Assembly: GCA_050633265.1 (NCBI GenBank)
Contig: JBOEGE010000006.1
Location: 124,001-188,000 of the forward strand
DNA from: JBLHZY01 sp050633265
GTDB taxonomy: Bacteria; Pseudomonadota; Alphaproteobacteria; Rhodobacterales; Rhodobacteraceae
Reading direction: 5' to 3'
DNA length: 64,000 nt
Positions 17,191-25,263 of the stretch are shown here, in pieces; the stretch's first letter is position 1; the number at the start of each line of letters is the position of its first letter. A program made the position numbers and the translations under genes. The notes under the pieces are model-generated. The model did not search any database and was not told the origin of the DNA. It was given only the letters and a program-made list of their open reading frames with translations.

Positions 17191-17767
17191 CAGGGTGCTT
17201 AAGCGCAGCTTTGATTGCATTGCCGCAGCGCTTGGCCTTGCGCTTCTTTGGCCGCTTATTCTGATAAGCTGGATCATCGCGGCGCGCGATACGGGGGCCA
17301 GTGGCTTCTTTTGCCAAACGCGGGTTGGGCAGGGCGGCAAACCATTTCAAATCGTTAAACTGCGGACAATGCGCGATGTTGGCGGCACAACGATAACCAT
17401 TGCGCATGATGCGCGCATAACACATTGGGGCAGGCGATTTCGCCGCTGGAAGCTGGATGAGCTGCCGCAATTGTGGAATGTTCTGCTGGGGCATATGTCA
17501 ATCGTTGGGCCGCGCCCGGATGTGCCCGGTTATTTTGATCGTCTAGAAGGCGAAGCTGCGCGCTTATTGCAGCTAAAGCCCGGCATCACAGGACCGGCGA
17601 CATTGAAATATCGCAACGAAGAAGAAATACTGGCGAACCAAAACGATCCTGCCGCTTACAATGAACACGTCATTTGGCCCGATAAGCTGCGCATAAACTT
17701 GGAATATTTGGACAATTGGACCATGGTTCGTGATCTGCAATTTATTCTGAAAACCTTGCGAGGATGA
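17177..17767 (+). CDS. Monotopic phosphoglycosyl transferase (PglC/WcaJ-type, short form)
   Basis: A 196-residue initiating transferase that moves a phospho-sugar from a UDP-sugar to undecaprenyl phosphate at the inner membrane. One N-terminal hydrophobic re-entrant helix (about residues 10-33) precedes the catalytic core, with the Asp-Glu dyad in RWKLDELPQLWNV and the polybasic/phosphate motif MSIVGPRPD. It is the minimal PglC-like form; the long WbaP-type membrane N-terminus is missing. It probably starts the glycan made by this cluster. Confidence 0.87.
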   Translation: MTLRDRVLKRSFDCIAAALGLALLWPLILISWIIAARDTGASGFFCQTRVGQGGKPFQIVKLRTMRDVGGTTITIAHDARITHWGRRFRRWKLDELPQLWNVLLGHMSIVGPRPDVPGYFDRLEGEAARLLQLKPGITGPATLKYRNEEEILANQNDPAAYNEHVIWPDKLRINLEYLDNWTMVRDLQFILKTLRG

Positions 17768-18645
17768 GCGTGGCCAAGTTGAAATTTACACCTGTTGTCA
17801 TTATCGGCGCAGGCAGGTCCGGAACCAATACGCTGCGTGATATGCTTACGAGCCTGTCTGAATTTGCCACTTGGGACTGCGATGAAATAAACCCGATTTG
17901 GCGTCACGGTAACAGCTCTTGGCCCAATGATGAAATCCCAGCAACGAGGGCCACACCGCCCATTCGGCGCTTTATCCGGCGCGCATTTGAACGCATATGG
18001 CACCAAACAGGCCAGCCGCAATTTATCGTCGAAAAGACCTGCGCCAATTCGCTCCGTGTCCCGTTTGTGGATGCGGTCCTGCCTGAGGCGAAATATGTGT
18101 ATATTGTGCGCTCCGGTATCGATGTCGTCGCCTCCGCCCGCAAACGCTGGCGTGGGGATTTTGAGCATCCCAGCCTGCCGTATTTCGCCGCCAAGATAAG
18201 ATATACGCCGCTCGTGGACTTGCCGCTATATGGCGCGACATTTCTAAAAGCACGCGCGCGTTTGATGCTGGGAATGGCCAAGCGCCTCTCGGTCTGGGGG
18301 CCGCGTTTCGATGGGATGGACGCCCTCAAAGATTCACCGCTTGATGAGATATGTGCTCACCAATGGGCCGCCTGTGTGAACCGCTCCGATGCAGCACTTA
18401 AACAGATCGGCCCGGCGCGCGTTCTGGAAATCCGCTACGAGGATTTGATCTCGGATCCCAAAGCAGCTTTGAGCGAAATCCTTAAATTTCTGGGAACAGA
18501 AGCCTCGCAAACTGATATGAAAAATGCCGTTGCCCCGATCCGCGTAATATCTGCCGGTAAAGAACCTGGCTCGCAGGATGCACTCTCAGAAACCGCATTG
18601 GACATCATGAAAGCGCCGCTCAAAGCGCATGGATACGGAGAATAA
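17764..18645 (+). CDS. PAPS-dependent sulfotransferase family protein
   Basis: A 293-residue sulfotransferase-fold protein. The 5'-phosphosulfate loop is VIIGAGRSGTNTLRDML (residues 9-25) and the 3'-phosphate motif is YIVRSGIDVVASARKRW (about 115-131), with a late IRYEDLISDPKAALSEILKFL helix typical of the family. It would transfer sulfate from PAPS to a hydroxyl or amino group of the glycan. It overlaps the transferase before it by four bases, so sulfation looks built into this glycan's synthesis. The acceptor is unknown. Confidence 0.82.
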   Translation: MSVAKLKFTPVVIIGAGRSGTNTLRDMLTSLSEFATWDCDEINPIWRHGNSSWPNDEIPATRATPPIRRFIRRAFERIWHQTGQPQFIVEKTCANSLRVPFVDAVLPEAKYVYIVRSGIDVVASARKRWRGDFEHPSLPYFAAKIRYTPLVDLPLYGATFLKARARLMLGMAKRLSVWGPRFDGMDALKDSPLDEICAHQWAACVNRSDAALKQIGPARVLEIRYEDLISDPKAALSEILKFLGTEASQTDMKNAVAPIRVISAGKEPGSQDALSETALDIMKAPLKAHGYGE

Positions 18646-18646
18646 A

Positions 18647-19774
18647 ATGCGCATTTGGCTTTCACGCCCGCATATGGGCGGCTCAGAGCGCGATTATGTA
18701 AATGCCGCGTTTGATAGTCAATTTGTTGCGCCTTTGGGGCCGCAGCTCGACGCGTTTGAACAGCGGGTCAGCGATTACTTGGGCGGTGGCTTACATTGTG
18801 TTGGCTTGTCCTCCGGCTCTGCGGCGCTTCATTTGGCCCTGCGGATCGTTGGCGTAACTGCGGGATCTGAAGTCTGGATCAGCTCGATGACTTTTGCCGG
18901 CGGCATATTTCCGGTTCTGTATCAGGGCGCGATCCCGGTATTTTTTGACCTATCCCCTGAAAGCTGGACAGTGGATTGCGATCTATTGGAGCAAGCTTTA
19001 GAGGATGCCAACAAAGCCAACCGACTGCCACGCGCCATAGTGCCCACTGACCTTTATGGGCAAGGCGTGGATATTGATCGCCTCGAAGCAATGTGCGCGC
19101 GATTTGGTGTTGCTCTGGTCGTTGATAGCGCCGAGAGCTTGGGGGGTGCTCACTTTGGCGGGCGAAAATGCGGCACAGGTGGGGATGCTGCGATCTTGTC
19201 ATTCAACGGCAATAAGATCATCACAACTTCCGGTGGCGGCATGTTCGTCACCAAGTCAAAGAAATATGCCGATGAAGCGCGCTTTTTGGCAACTCAAGCG
19301 CGCGGTCCAGCGCCTCACTATGAACATTCGACCTATGGCTATAACTATCGTTTATCTAATATTTGCGCGGCGATCGGCCTTGGTCAATTGGAAGTTCTGG
19401 ACGCCCGCGTTGCCCGTCGCCGCCAAATCAACGAGCGATACCAAGCAGCATTTCACCGCCAAGGTGTGAGTTTCATGCCCGAACCAGAGGGCTATCTCTC
19501 AACCAAATGGCTATCAACAATTACTTTTGACAGCAGCGTTCTGGGTGTCAGTCGCGAGGACGTGCGGCAGATGCTTATGGAGCATGAGATCGAAAGCAAA
19601 CCGCTCTGGAAACCAATGCATATGCAGCCCTTGTTTGCGCAAGCAAGCTATCATGGGTGCGGGGTCGATGAAGGATTGTTCGAACAAGGCCTATGCTTGC
19701 CCTCCGGGAGCGACATGAGCGACCAGGAGCAAGATGAAGTCATCTCTCGTATATTGGCGATGCTGGACGGGTGA
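18647..19774 (+). CDS. DegT/DnrJ/EryC1/StrS sugar aminotransferase
   Basis: A 375-residue PLP enzyme that aminates a keto-sugar nucleotide. The PLP lysine is in ILSFNGNKIITTSGGGMF, a form very close to PglE and LegC-type aminotransferases, which act on UDP-4-keto-6-deoxy-HexNAc. Other marks are GLSSGSAALHLALR, VPTDLYGQ and VVDSAESLGG. The ATG at 18647 follows GGAG at spacing six and lies one base after the sulfotransferase stop. Together with the short PglC-like transferase it suggests a 4-amino sugar at the glycan's reducing end, an inference. Confidence 0.88.
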   Translation: MRIWLSRPHMGGSERDYVNAAFDSQFVAPLGPQLDAFEQRVSDYLGGGLHCVGLSSGSAALHLALRIVGVTAGSEVWISSMTFAGGIFPVLYQGAIPVFFDLSPESWTVDCDLLEQALEDANKANRLPRAIVPTDLYGQGVDIDRLEAMCARFGVALVVDSAESLGGAHFGGRKCGTGGDAAILSFNGNKIITTSGGGMFVTKSKKYADEARFLATQARGPAPHYEHSTYGYNYRLSNICAAIGLGQLEVLDARVARRRQINERYQAAFHRQGVSFMPEPEGYLSTKWLSTITFDSSVLGVSREDVRQMLMEHEIESKPLWKPMHMQPLFAQASYHGCGVDEGLFEQGLCLPSGSDMSDQEQDEVISRILAMLDG

Positions 19775-19775
19775 G

Positions 19776-20933
19776 ATGAAAATTCTGCTGACACATCGCT
19801 ATTTCTGGCCCGATACAGCACCTTATGCATTGATGCTCCGGGCGATTGGCGAGGGGCTTGCGGATGCGGGGCATGAGATATGCGTTTTTGCCTCAAAACC
19901 GTCTTACCGCGAGGGGCAAACCGCCGCGGTATCGCGCGAAAAACTGGGGCGGTTGGCTGTGCGCCGCTGCTGGGTCTTGCGGGAAAATCGCAAAAACCCC
20001 GCCTTGCGTGTCGCGAATGTATTTCTTTATTGCGCCGCTTTGTTCGTCCATATTTTGCGGCTGCGCCCGGATGCTGTAACCGCCTCGACCTTTCCCCCTG
20101 TTATCGCCGCGTGGACAGCCAGTTTTGCCGCAGGTCTGATTGGGGCCAAATTCATCTACCACATACAGGATATTCACCCCGAGGTTTCGCAGTATTCTGG
20201 GGGCTTTCTGGGCCGCAGGCTACCGGCGCGCTTCCTGCGCTGGTTAGACAACCAGACTTTGCGCCGGGCGGATACAATCGTTACCTTGTCGCAAGATATG
20301 CAAGAGACCCTGCAAGCGCGCGGCCTTGGCCCTTTGCCATTGAAAATCATCAATAATTTGCCGCTGGATGCCTTTGAAGAAGCCTCTGCGCCCCCGGCCG
20401 AGCTGCGCAAAGCACCGGGAACGAGCCGGGTGATATTTGCAGGAAATCTAGGGCGGTTTCAAAACCTGCCCCTGTTGGCCGAAGGCATCGCGCAATGCTT
20501 CAGCAGCCACCCAGACCTCGAACTTTTCTTTCTGGGAGACGGGGCCGCATTGCCCGACCTAAAAGCCCGTTGGGGCGCCCACCCGCAGGTGCGCTTTGCG
20601 CCATTTCTGCCGTTCTCTGAGGCGCGCGCATTGATCAAAGAAGCAGATATTGGTTTAGTGTCTCTTGCACCAAACATCTATCGCGTGGCCTATCCCTCAA
20701 AGGTCTCGACCTACCGCGATCTGAATTTACGGGTGCTTGCGCTGGTTGAACCTGACAGTCGCTTGGCGCTTGATCTTGTTCAATCGGGGCAGGGGGCCGT
20801 GCCCAACACCCAGACGCCCGATGCCATACAAAACGCCTTGGAACGCGTGATTGATATGGCTGTGCCGAAGGCCGATCCAAAGGCGAACCAAAGCGCGAAA
20901 CACGCGGCTTGGGCTGAAATTTTCGCAAGTTGA
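19776..20933 (+). CDS. Glycosyltransferase family 4 (WbuB-like)
   Basis: A 385-residue GT-B glycosyltransferase. The N-terminal half starts MKILLTHRYFWPDTAPY, has the IQDIHPEVSQYSGG segment characteristic of WbuB-type L-FucNAc transferases, and the C-terminal half has the donor-site VIFAGNLGRFQNL and the late Glu-containing loop IGLVSLAPN. It begins one base after the aminotransferase stop. The resemblance to WbuB and the CapEFG genes upstream both point to FucNAc as the donor sugar. It is the last gene of the overlapping glycan run. Confidence 0.85.
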   Translation: MKILLTHRYFWPDTAPYALMLRAIGEGLADAGHEICVFASKPSYREGQTAAVSREKLGRLAVRRCWVLRENRKNPALRVANVFLYCAALFVHILRLRPDAVTASTFPPVIAAWTASFAAGLIGAKFIYHIQDIHPEVSQYSGGFLGRRLPARFLRWLDNQTLRRADTIVTLSQDMQETLQARGLGPLPLKIINNLPLDAFEEASAPPAELRKAPGTSRVIFAGNLGRFQNLPLLAEGIAQCFSSHPDLELFFLGDGAALPDLKARWGAHPQVRFAPFLPFSEARALIKEADIGLVSLAPNIYRVAYPSKVSTYRDLNLRVLALVEPDSRLALDLVQSGQGAVPNTQTPDAIQNALERVIDMAVPKADPKANQSAKHAAWAEIFAS

Positions 20934-21194
20934 TGCGTTTCTAAAGGCCTGATTATCGCGCCAGCGCGAACTGCTCTCAAACGGGCGGATCGGCCGCAAT
21001 TGATCCACGGCTATAGGTCTGCCGGGCGCAATTCGTGGCCTTTGCCGCAAACCTTTACCGATCATAGCCCAAATACGCAGCGCAGGTTCAAAAAGGCACG
21101 CGCATACAGGGCCCAAACGGCCGAGGCGCTTTAATCTTTGGCGTTTGCTGGGTAGCATCGGGTAGGGCATGCCTTGGGGAAGGGATAAGAACTT

Positions 21195-24026
21195 ATGACG
21201 CGATTGGAGTTTCCGACAGGGGAACAAACCGCATTGCGCGCGGATGGGTGGAGCGTCAGTTTTGATGAATTGCACCGTTTGCGCAATCTTGTCGCGTGCG
21301 AATTTTTGGCCCGATCTGGGGCGCGGCCAAAGCGGGTTTTGGGCTGTTTGAACGACGATGAAACCTCTCTTCTCGCGCTGCTGACCCTAACCGAATTGGT
21401 CGATTATATGCCGATCAATCCCGGGCTGAGCGATGTTGAGATAACGGCCATTGCCAAGAACTCCGGGGCTGATATGGCCGTCTTATCCGCAGGATTTCAC
21501 GCCTCAAAACAGCATTTGTTTGCCAATGATATCGCCAAAATTCTCGATTGGGATCAAACCGTTGCAGCGGCGCGTGCGCGGCTAAGCGACAGAGGCGATG
21601 CGCCAGAAAGCCCTGTGAAAGCAGGTGCAGGCCAAAGCGAGGGCCGGCTGATTTTGCACACATCCGGCTCTACGGGGCAGCCAAAGCGCGTCCCGATTGC
21701 GCTCACCGCTCTTAATGTTTCGGCCAAGAATATCGCCCTTGGCCATCAGCTCCAAAGCAGCGATCTTGCGCTCAATGCCTTGCCCACCTTCCATATCGGC
21801 GCCTTGGTTGATGTGCTGCTCGCACCGCTAAGCGTTGGCGGGGCCGTCTCGATCACCGATCAACGCACGCCAAAAGGTCTCGTTGCGGCATTGATCGAAA
21901 AACGCCCCACCTGGGTTCAGATCGTTCCGACAATCCTGCGCCAAATGGTTGAAGAAATGCCTCCGGATCAGTTGCGCAATGCCGGGGATTCGCTGAAATT
22001 CATCCGCAGCGTGACGGCCCCGGTGCCGCCAGATTTGAAACGCAAGGCCGAAGCGCTTTTGGGCTGCCCCGTTGTTGAGATGTACGGGATGACAGAAACC
22101 GCCGGGCAAATCGCCACCAATGCGCGCGATCCTTTGCTGCATAAAAGCGGCAGTGTCGGGCAGCCCTGCAATGTTCCCATTCTGATCTGTGACAGCTTTG
22201 GCAACGCAGTTGCACCGGGCAAAATCGGCGAAATCTGCGTCTCTGGTCCGAGCGTTTTTGAAGGCTATGAAGGCATCCCGAAAGAGGAAGTGTTCTTTGC
22301 TGAATGGTTTCGGTCGGGCGATCTGGGGCGCTTGGATCCGCAGGGCAATCTCTATGTGGTGGGGCGCCTCAAAGAGATGATCAATGTCGGCGGGGAAAAG
22401 GTCTCTCCCTTTGAGATTGAGACAGCTGCGCTTTTGCTGCCCGAGGTTTTGGAGGCGGCGGCCTATGCTCTGCCACACCCGAGTTTGGGCGAGCAGGTTG
22501 GGCTGACAATTGCTTGCCGTGAAAGCACTGATCTTGATGCAATCTTGGCGCATCTCAATGGCCAGCTTGCCCCGTTTAAATGCCCCAACACGATTTTGCG
22601 CGTGGCCAAACTGCCCCGTCTTGCCAATGCAAAAGTGGATCGCCTCATGCTCAAACGTGGGGGCGAAAAGGCCCTTGCCGAGCGGATGAACCGCCAAAAT
22701 CCAAGCGCTGAACCGCTCGAGATCAAAGACCCAAACGCAGCATTGGTGGCGCGCATCTGGATGGATGTTTTGAAATGCCGCGCGCCCGCAGGCGAGGATG
22801 ATTTTTTCGATATGGGCGGCGATAGCCTGCGCGCGACGCAATTCCTGCTTTTGTTGGAAAAACACCTGGGCCGGGATATCTCTCCGAGCCAGCTCTTTGA
22901 AAGCCCGCGTTTCGAATCCCTAATCGCGGCGCTTTTCAAGCAAGCACCCGAGGCCGAAAACGAAACGCATCGCGCGATTAAATTCGTCAAAGACAAGATG
23001 GCCGGATGGCCCGGCAAAGTCGCGCTCGAGGCCGGAATTTTCCGCAGTATCGGTACGCTCAATCGCGGCGCTCCGCTTTTCTGGGCCAGCCAAAACACTC
23101 AAGAAACGCTGACCATCGCCGAGACATTGGGCCAAAACCGCCCTTTCTATTTTACCATGTCGCTGTTTCGATATGAAAACCGAACGCATGAGGATTTTCT
23201 CGTTCTGGCCGAAAGGCTCGCGCAAGAAATAGACAGGCTTCAGCCAGAGGGCGAGATCGCGATTGGGGGGTTTTGCGGCGGGGCCTCTGTGATGCATTTC
23301 GTCGCCGAGCGATTGATCGAAATGGGGCGGCGCATCAAGGTTTTCCTGAGCTTGGATTATTGGCCGGGCCGCGAAGTCACCTTCCCAATGGTGCATGGTA
23401 TGACAACTTCGGGCATGCACGCCGCTTGCGAACATTACGCGCATTTTGAGTTCGCCCAGCACTTGGTGCATCCAAACGGCACCCGCATTTTTCGCATCAA
23501 TGGCCCGCATGAATATAGCGCGGATGATCTTGCCCCGCATCAAGATGCCCTCAACGCGCTGATAGATGCGCCCTTTACGATCCCGCGCCCAGACCCAAAT
23601 TCCGCGCCCCCCAAAACCAGCTGGAGCTTTGAGCAGCGCCGCAAACCTCCGAGCGGCGAGATCACCCTGATCCAGGCGCCGCGGGTCTTTGCGCGCGGTG
23701 GCCAGAGCTGCTTTCACCTGCGGGTCAAAAACACCTCAGATGTCTTTTGGACAGCCAGCGAAATCAGCGGCCTGTCGATTGCGGCACAATTGTTGAACAT
23801 GGACAATTGCACGCGCATCTATGCGGCCGGATATGCCCCAATCGAGGCCGATGTCGCCCCGGGCGAGGAAATCACCCTAACGATGGATGTGCAATTCCCT
23901 GATCTATTCCTCCCGTTTTGGGCGCATTTTTTCTTTGTTAGTCAAGGTGTTCGGCGCTTTTGTGAGAGATCTCACACCAGTGTGCGAAGGCTTGTACTTC
24001 CCAATCTGTTGCGCGCAAAGTCGTGA
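21195..24026 (+). CDS. NRPS-like adenylation-carrier-thioesterase protein with C-terminal beta domain
   Basis: A 943-residue stand-alone megaenzyme. Residues 1-500 are an adenylation domain (A3 HTSGSTGQPKRV, A5 EMYGMTETAG, A7 RSGDLGRLD, A8 INVGGEKVSPFEIE, A10 NAKVDR). Residues 515-595 are a carrier domain with phosphopantetheine serine in DFFDMGGDSLRATQF. Residues 625-790 are an alpha/beta-hydrolase thioesterase; its nucleophile elbow is GGFCGGAS, with Cys where Ser is usual, Asp in FLSLDYWPG and His in INGPHEYS. Residues 815-935 are a beta-sandwich-like domain (FHLRVKNTSDVFWTA, DVAPGEEITLTMDV) of the kind seen in glycan-related enzymes. There is no condensation domain, so it probably activates one acyl or amino acid and transfers or releases it. 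The substrate is unknown. It is 261 bases after the glycan genes. Confidence 0.85.
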   Translation: MTRLEFPTGEQTALRADGWSVSFDELHRLRNLVACEFLARSGARPKRVLGCLNDDETSLLALLTLTELVDYMPINPGLSDVEITAIAKNSGADMAVLSAGFHASKQHLFANDIAKILDWDQTVAAARARLSDRGDAPESPVKAGAGQSEGRLILHTSGSTGQPKRVPIALTALNVSAKNIALGHQLQSSDLALNALPTFHIGALVDVLLAPLSVGGAVSITDQRTPKGLVAALIEKRPTWVQIVPTILRQMVEEMPPDQLRNAGDSLKFIRSVTAPVPPDLKRKAEALLGCPVVEMYGMTETAGQIATNARDPLLHKSGSVGQPCNVPILICDSFGNAVAPGKIGEICVSGPSVFEGYEGIPKEEVFFAEWFRSGDLGRLDPQGNLYVVGRLKEMINVGGEKVSPFEIETAALLLPEVLEAAAYALPHPSLGEQVGLTIACRESTDLDAILAHLNGQLAPFKCPNTILRVAKLPRLANAKVDRLMLKRGGEKALAERMNRQNPSAEPLEIKDPNAALVARIWMDVLKCRAPAGEDDFFDMGGDSLRATQFLLLLEKHLGRDISPSQLFESPRFESLIAALFKQAPEAENETHRAIKFVKDKMAGWPGKVALEAGIFRSIGTLNRGAPLFWASQNTQETLTIAETLGQNRPFYFTMSLFRYENRTHEDFLVLAERLAQEIDRLQPEGEIAIGGFCGGASVMHFVAERLIEMGRRIKVFLSLDYWPGREVTFPMVHGMTTSGMHAACEHYAHFEFAQHLVHPNGTRIFRINGPHEYSADDLAPHQDALNALIDAPFTIPRPDPNSAPPKTSWSFEQRRKPPSGEITLIQAPRVFARGGQSCFHLRVKNTSDVFWTASEISGLSIAAQLLNMDNCTRIYAAGYAPIEADVAPGEEITLTMDVQFPDLFLPFWAHFFFVSQGVRRFCERSHTSVRRLVLPNLLRAKS

Positions 24027-24033
24027 GGGATCG

Positions 24034-25263
24034 CTACTGGCCAGACGCAGCGCCAGAGAATGGAATGGGCGCAATACGCACCCCGCGCGGCCATTTATGC
24101 CCAAACATCGGCGCATATTCCAACGATGCCGCATCAATCTGAACAGGTTTGGAAATCAGAGCAGTGCAAAAGCTGGTGATCATCGCAACGGCAAGCTGCT
24201 CGCCGATGCATTTGTGCCGCCCCATGCCAAAGCTGAAATCCTCTTGCGGCTCAGCGCCGGCATTTGCACTGGCCAAAGATAGGAAAACCGGCGTTCCAGC
24301 AAAGACGTGATGGCCATCCAGCTGCATATCCTTTGCGGCGATGCGGGCGATGGTTTGGCCGGGCGTTTGCGCCGTGATGATCGCGCGAACAAAATCGGGC
24401 GTGATCGTTGCAGGGCGCGGCGCGCGCGCGGCCCAATGCATCATAACCTGGCCAATTGCCGCCTCTACATTTTCAACACCATCCGCCAAAATCAGCAAAG
24501 CATTGTCGGCGATAAACGCATCCCGATCATTGCCCGGCTCAACAGGCACCTCGCTTTGATCAAGCTGGTTGAGCAAGCAAGGCGCGCCATCGCTGCGCCG
24601 CTCTTGCAAGGCTTGGATCAGGCTTGCGCGGGCCAGCGAAAGCCCCTCATTTGTTGCCTCAAAATCTGCGGCATCTTTGGCCGGTGCAAACAGGCGAAAC
24701 AGCGCGCCGGTGTATTGTTTCATCTGCTCTGTGTTGAGCGAAATCCCAACAAAGCTTGCAATCACATCAACAACAAAAGCGCGCGCGACCTCCTCAATCA
24801 AAAGCGCGCTCTGCCCGGCTTCAAACCGCTTCGCATGGGCTTTGGCGATCAAATCGATCTGTGGCGTAAAGGCTTTGAAACGCACAAAAAATGCTTTGCT
24901 CAGCCAGCGGCGAACCTCAACATGGCGCGGCGCATCCAGAAAGGGCGGGATATTGGCAGCGACCGAAGCGGCGGCATATTTCCCCTTGTTCTTGGCGGCC
25001 AAAGCCGAAAAACGCGAGGGCTGATTGGAAAGCGCTGTATTGGAAAACGCAGCTCTGACATCCGCCGGATCAAGCAGCAAGAACCCGCCCGAAGCGACAG
25101 GGCAAACAGGGCTTTGATCCCGAAGGCGCGCGGCCAGATCATCGAATGATGCGATGGTTTTCGGATCGCGCAAATCCAAGGCCAAAGGCGCCTGAACCTG
25201 CGGGATCAAAGCCTGCTCAGCGCGGGCTTTTCCAGCGATCCATCGTCTTAGCCACGTCAACAT
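24034..25263 (-). CDS. Divergent cytochrome P450
   Basis: A 409-residue soluble bacterial P450. The heme-thiolate loop is intact (FSFGMGRHKCIGEQLA, near residue 350), and CPVASGGFLLL, PPFLDAPRHVEVRRWLSKAF and the helix-I region are recognisable. Three features are odd: the EXXR motif of helix K is absent (the aligned segment is FVRAIITAQTPGQ, with Ala and Thr at the two positions); helix I reads LADGVENVEAA, with Asn in place of the oxygen-handling Thr; and the usual RDP/meander stretch before the heme loop is about 20 residues short. The ATG at 25263 has GAGG upstream. It overlaps the amidohydrolase gene by 47 bases and converges on the NRPS-like gene, eight bases apart. Confidence 0.83.
   Translation of the reverse strand: MLTWLRRWIAGKARAEQALIPQVQAPLALDLRDPKTIASFDDLAARLRDQSPVCPVASGGFLLLDPADVRAAFSNTALSNQPSRFSALAAKNKGKYAAASVAANIPPFLDAPRHVEVRRWLSKAFFVRFKAFTPQIDLIAKAHAKRFEAGQSALLIEEVARAFVVDVIASFVGISLNTEQMKQYTGALFRLFAPAKDAADFEATNEGLSLARASLIQALQERRSDGAPCLLNQLDQSEVPVEPGNDRDAFIADNALLILADGVENVEAAIGQVMMHWAARAPRPATITPDFVRAIITAQTPGQTIARIAAKDMQLDGHHVFAGTPVFLSLASANAGAEPQEDFSFGMGRHKCIGEQLAVAMITSFCTALISKPVQIDAASLEYAPMFGHKWPRGVRIAPIPFSGAASGQ

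Noticed and set aside
20727..21275. A 182-codon minus-strand frame crossing the gap before the NRPS-like gene
   Set aside because: It overlaps real genes on both sides, has no ribosome site at a sensible start and no recognised domain.
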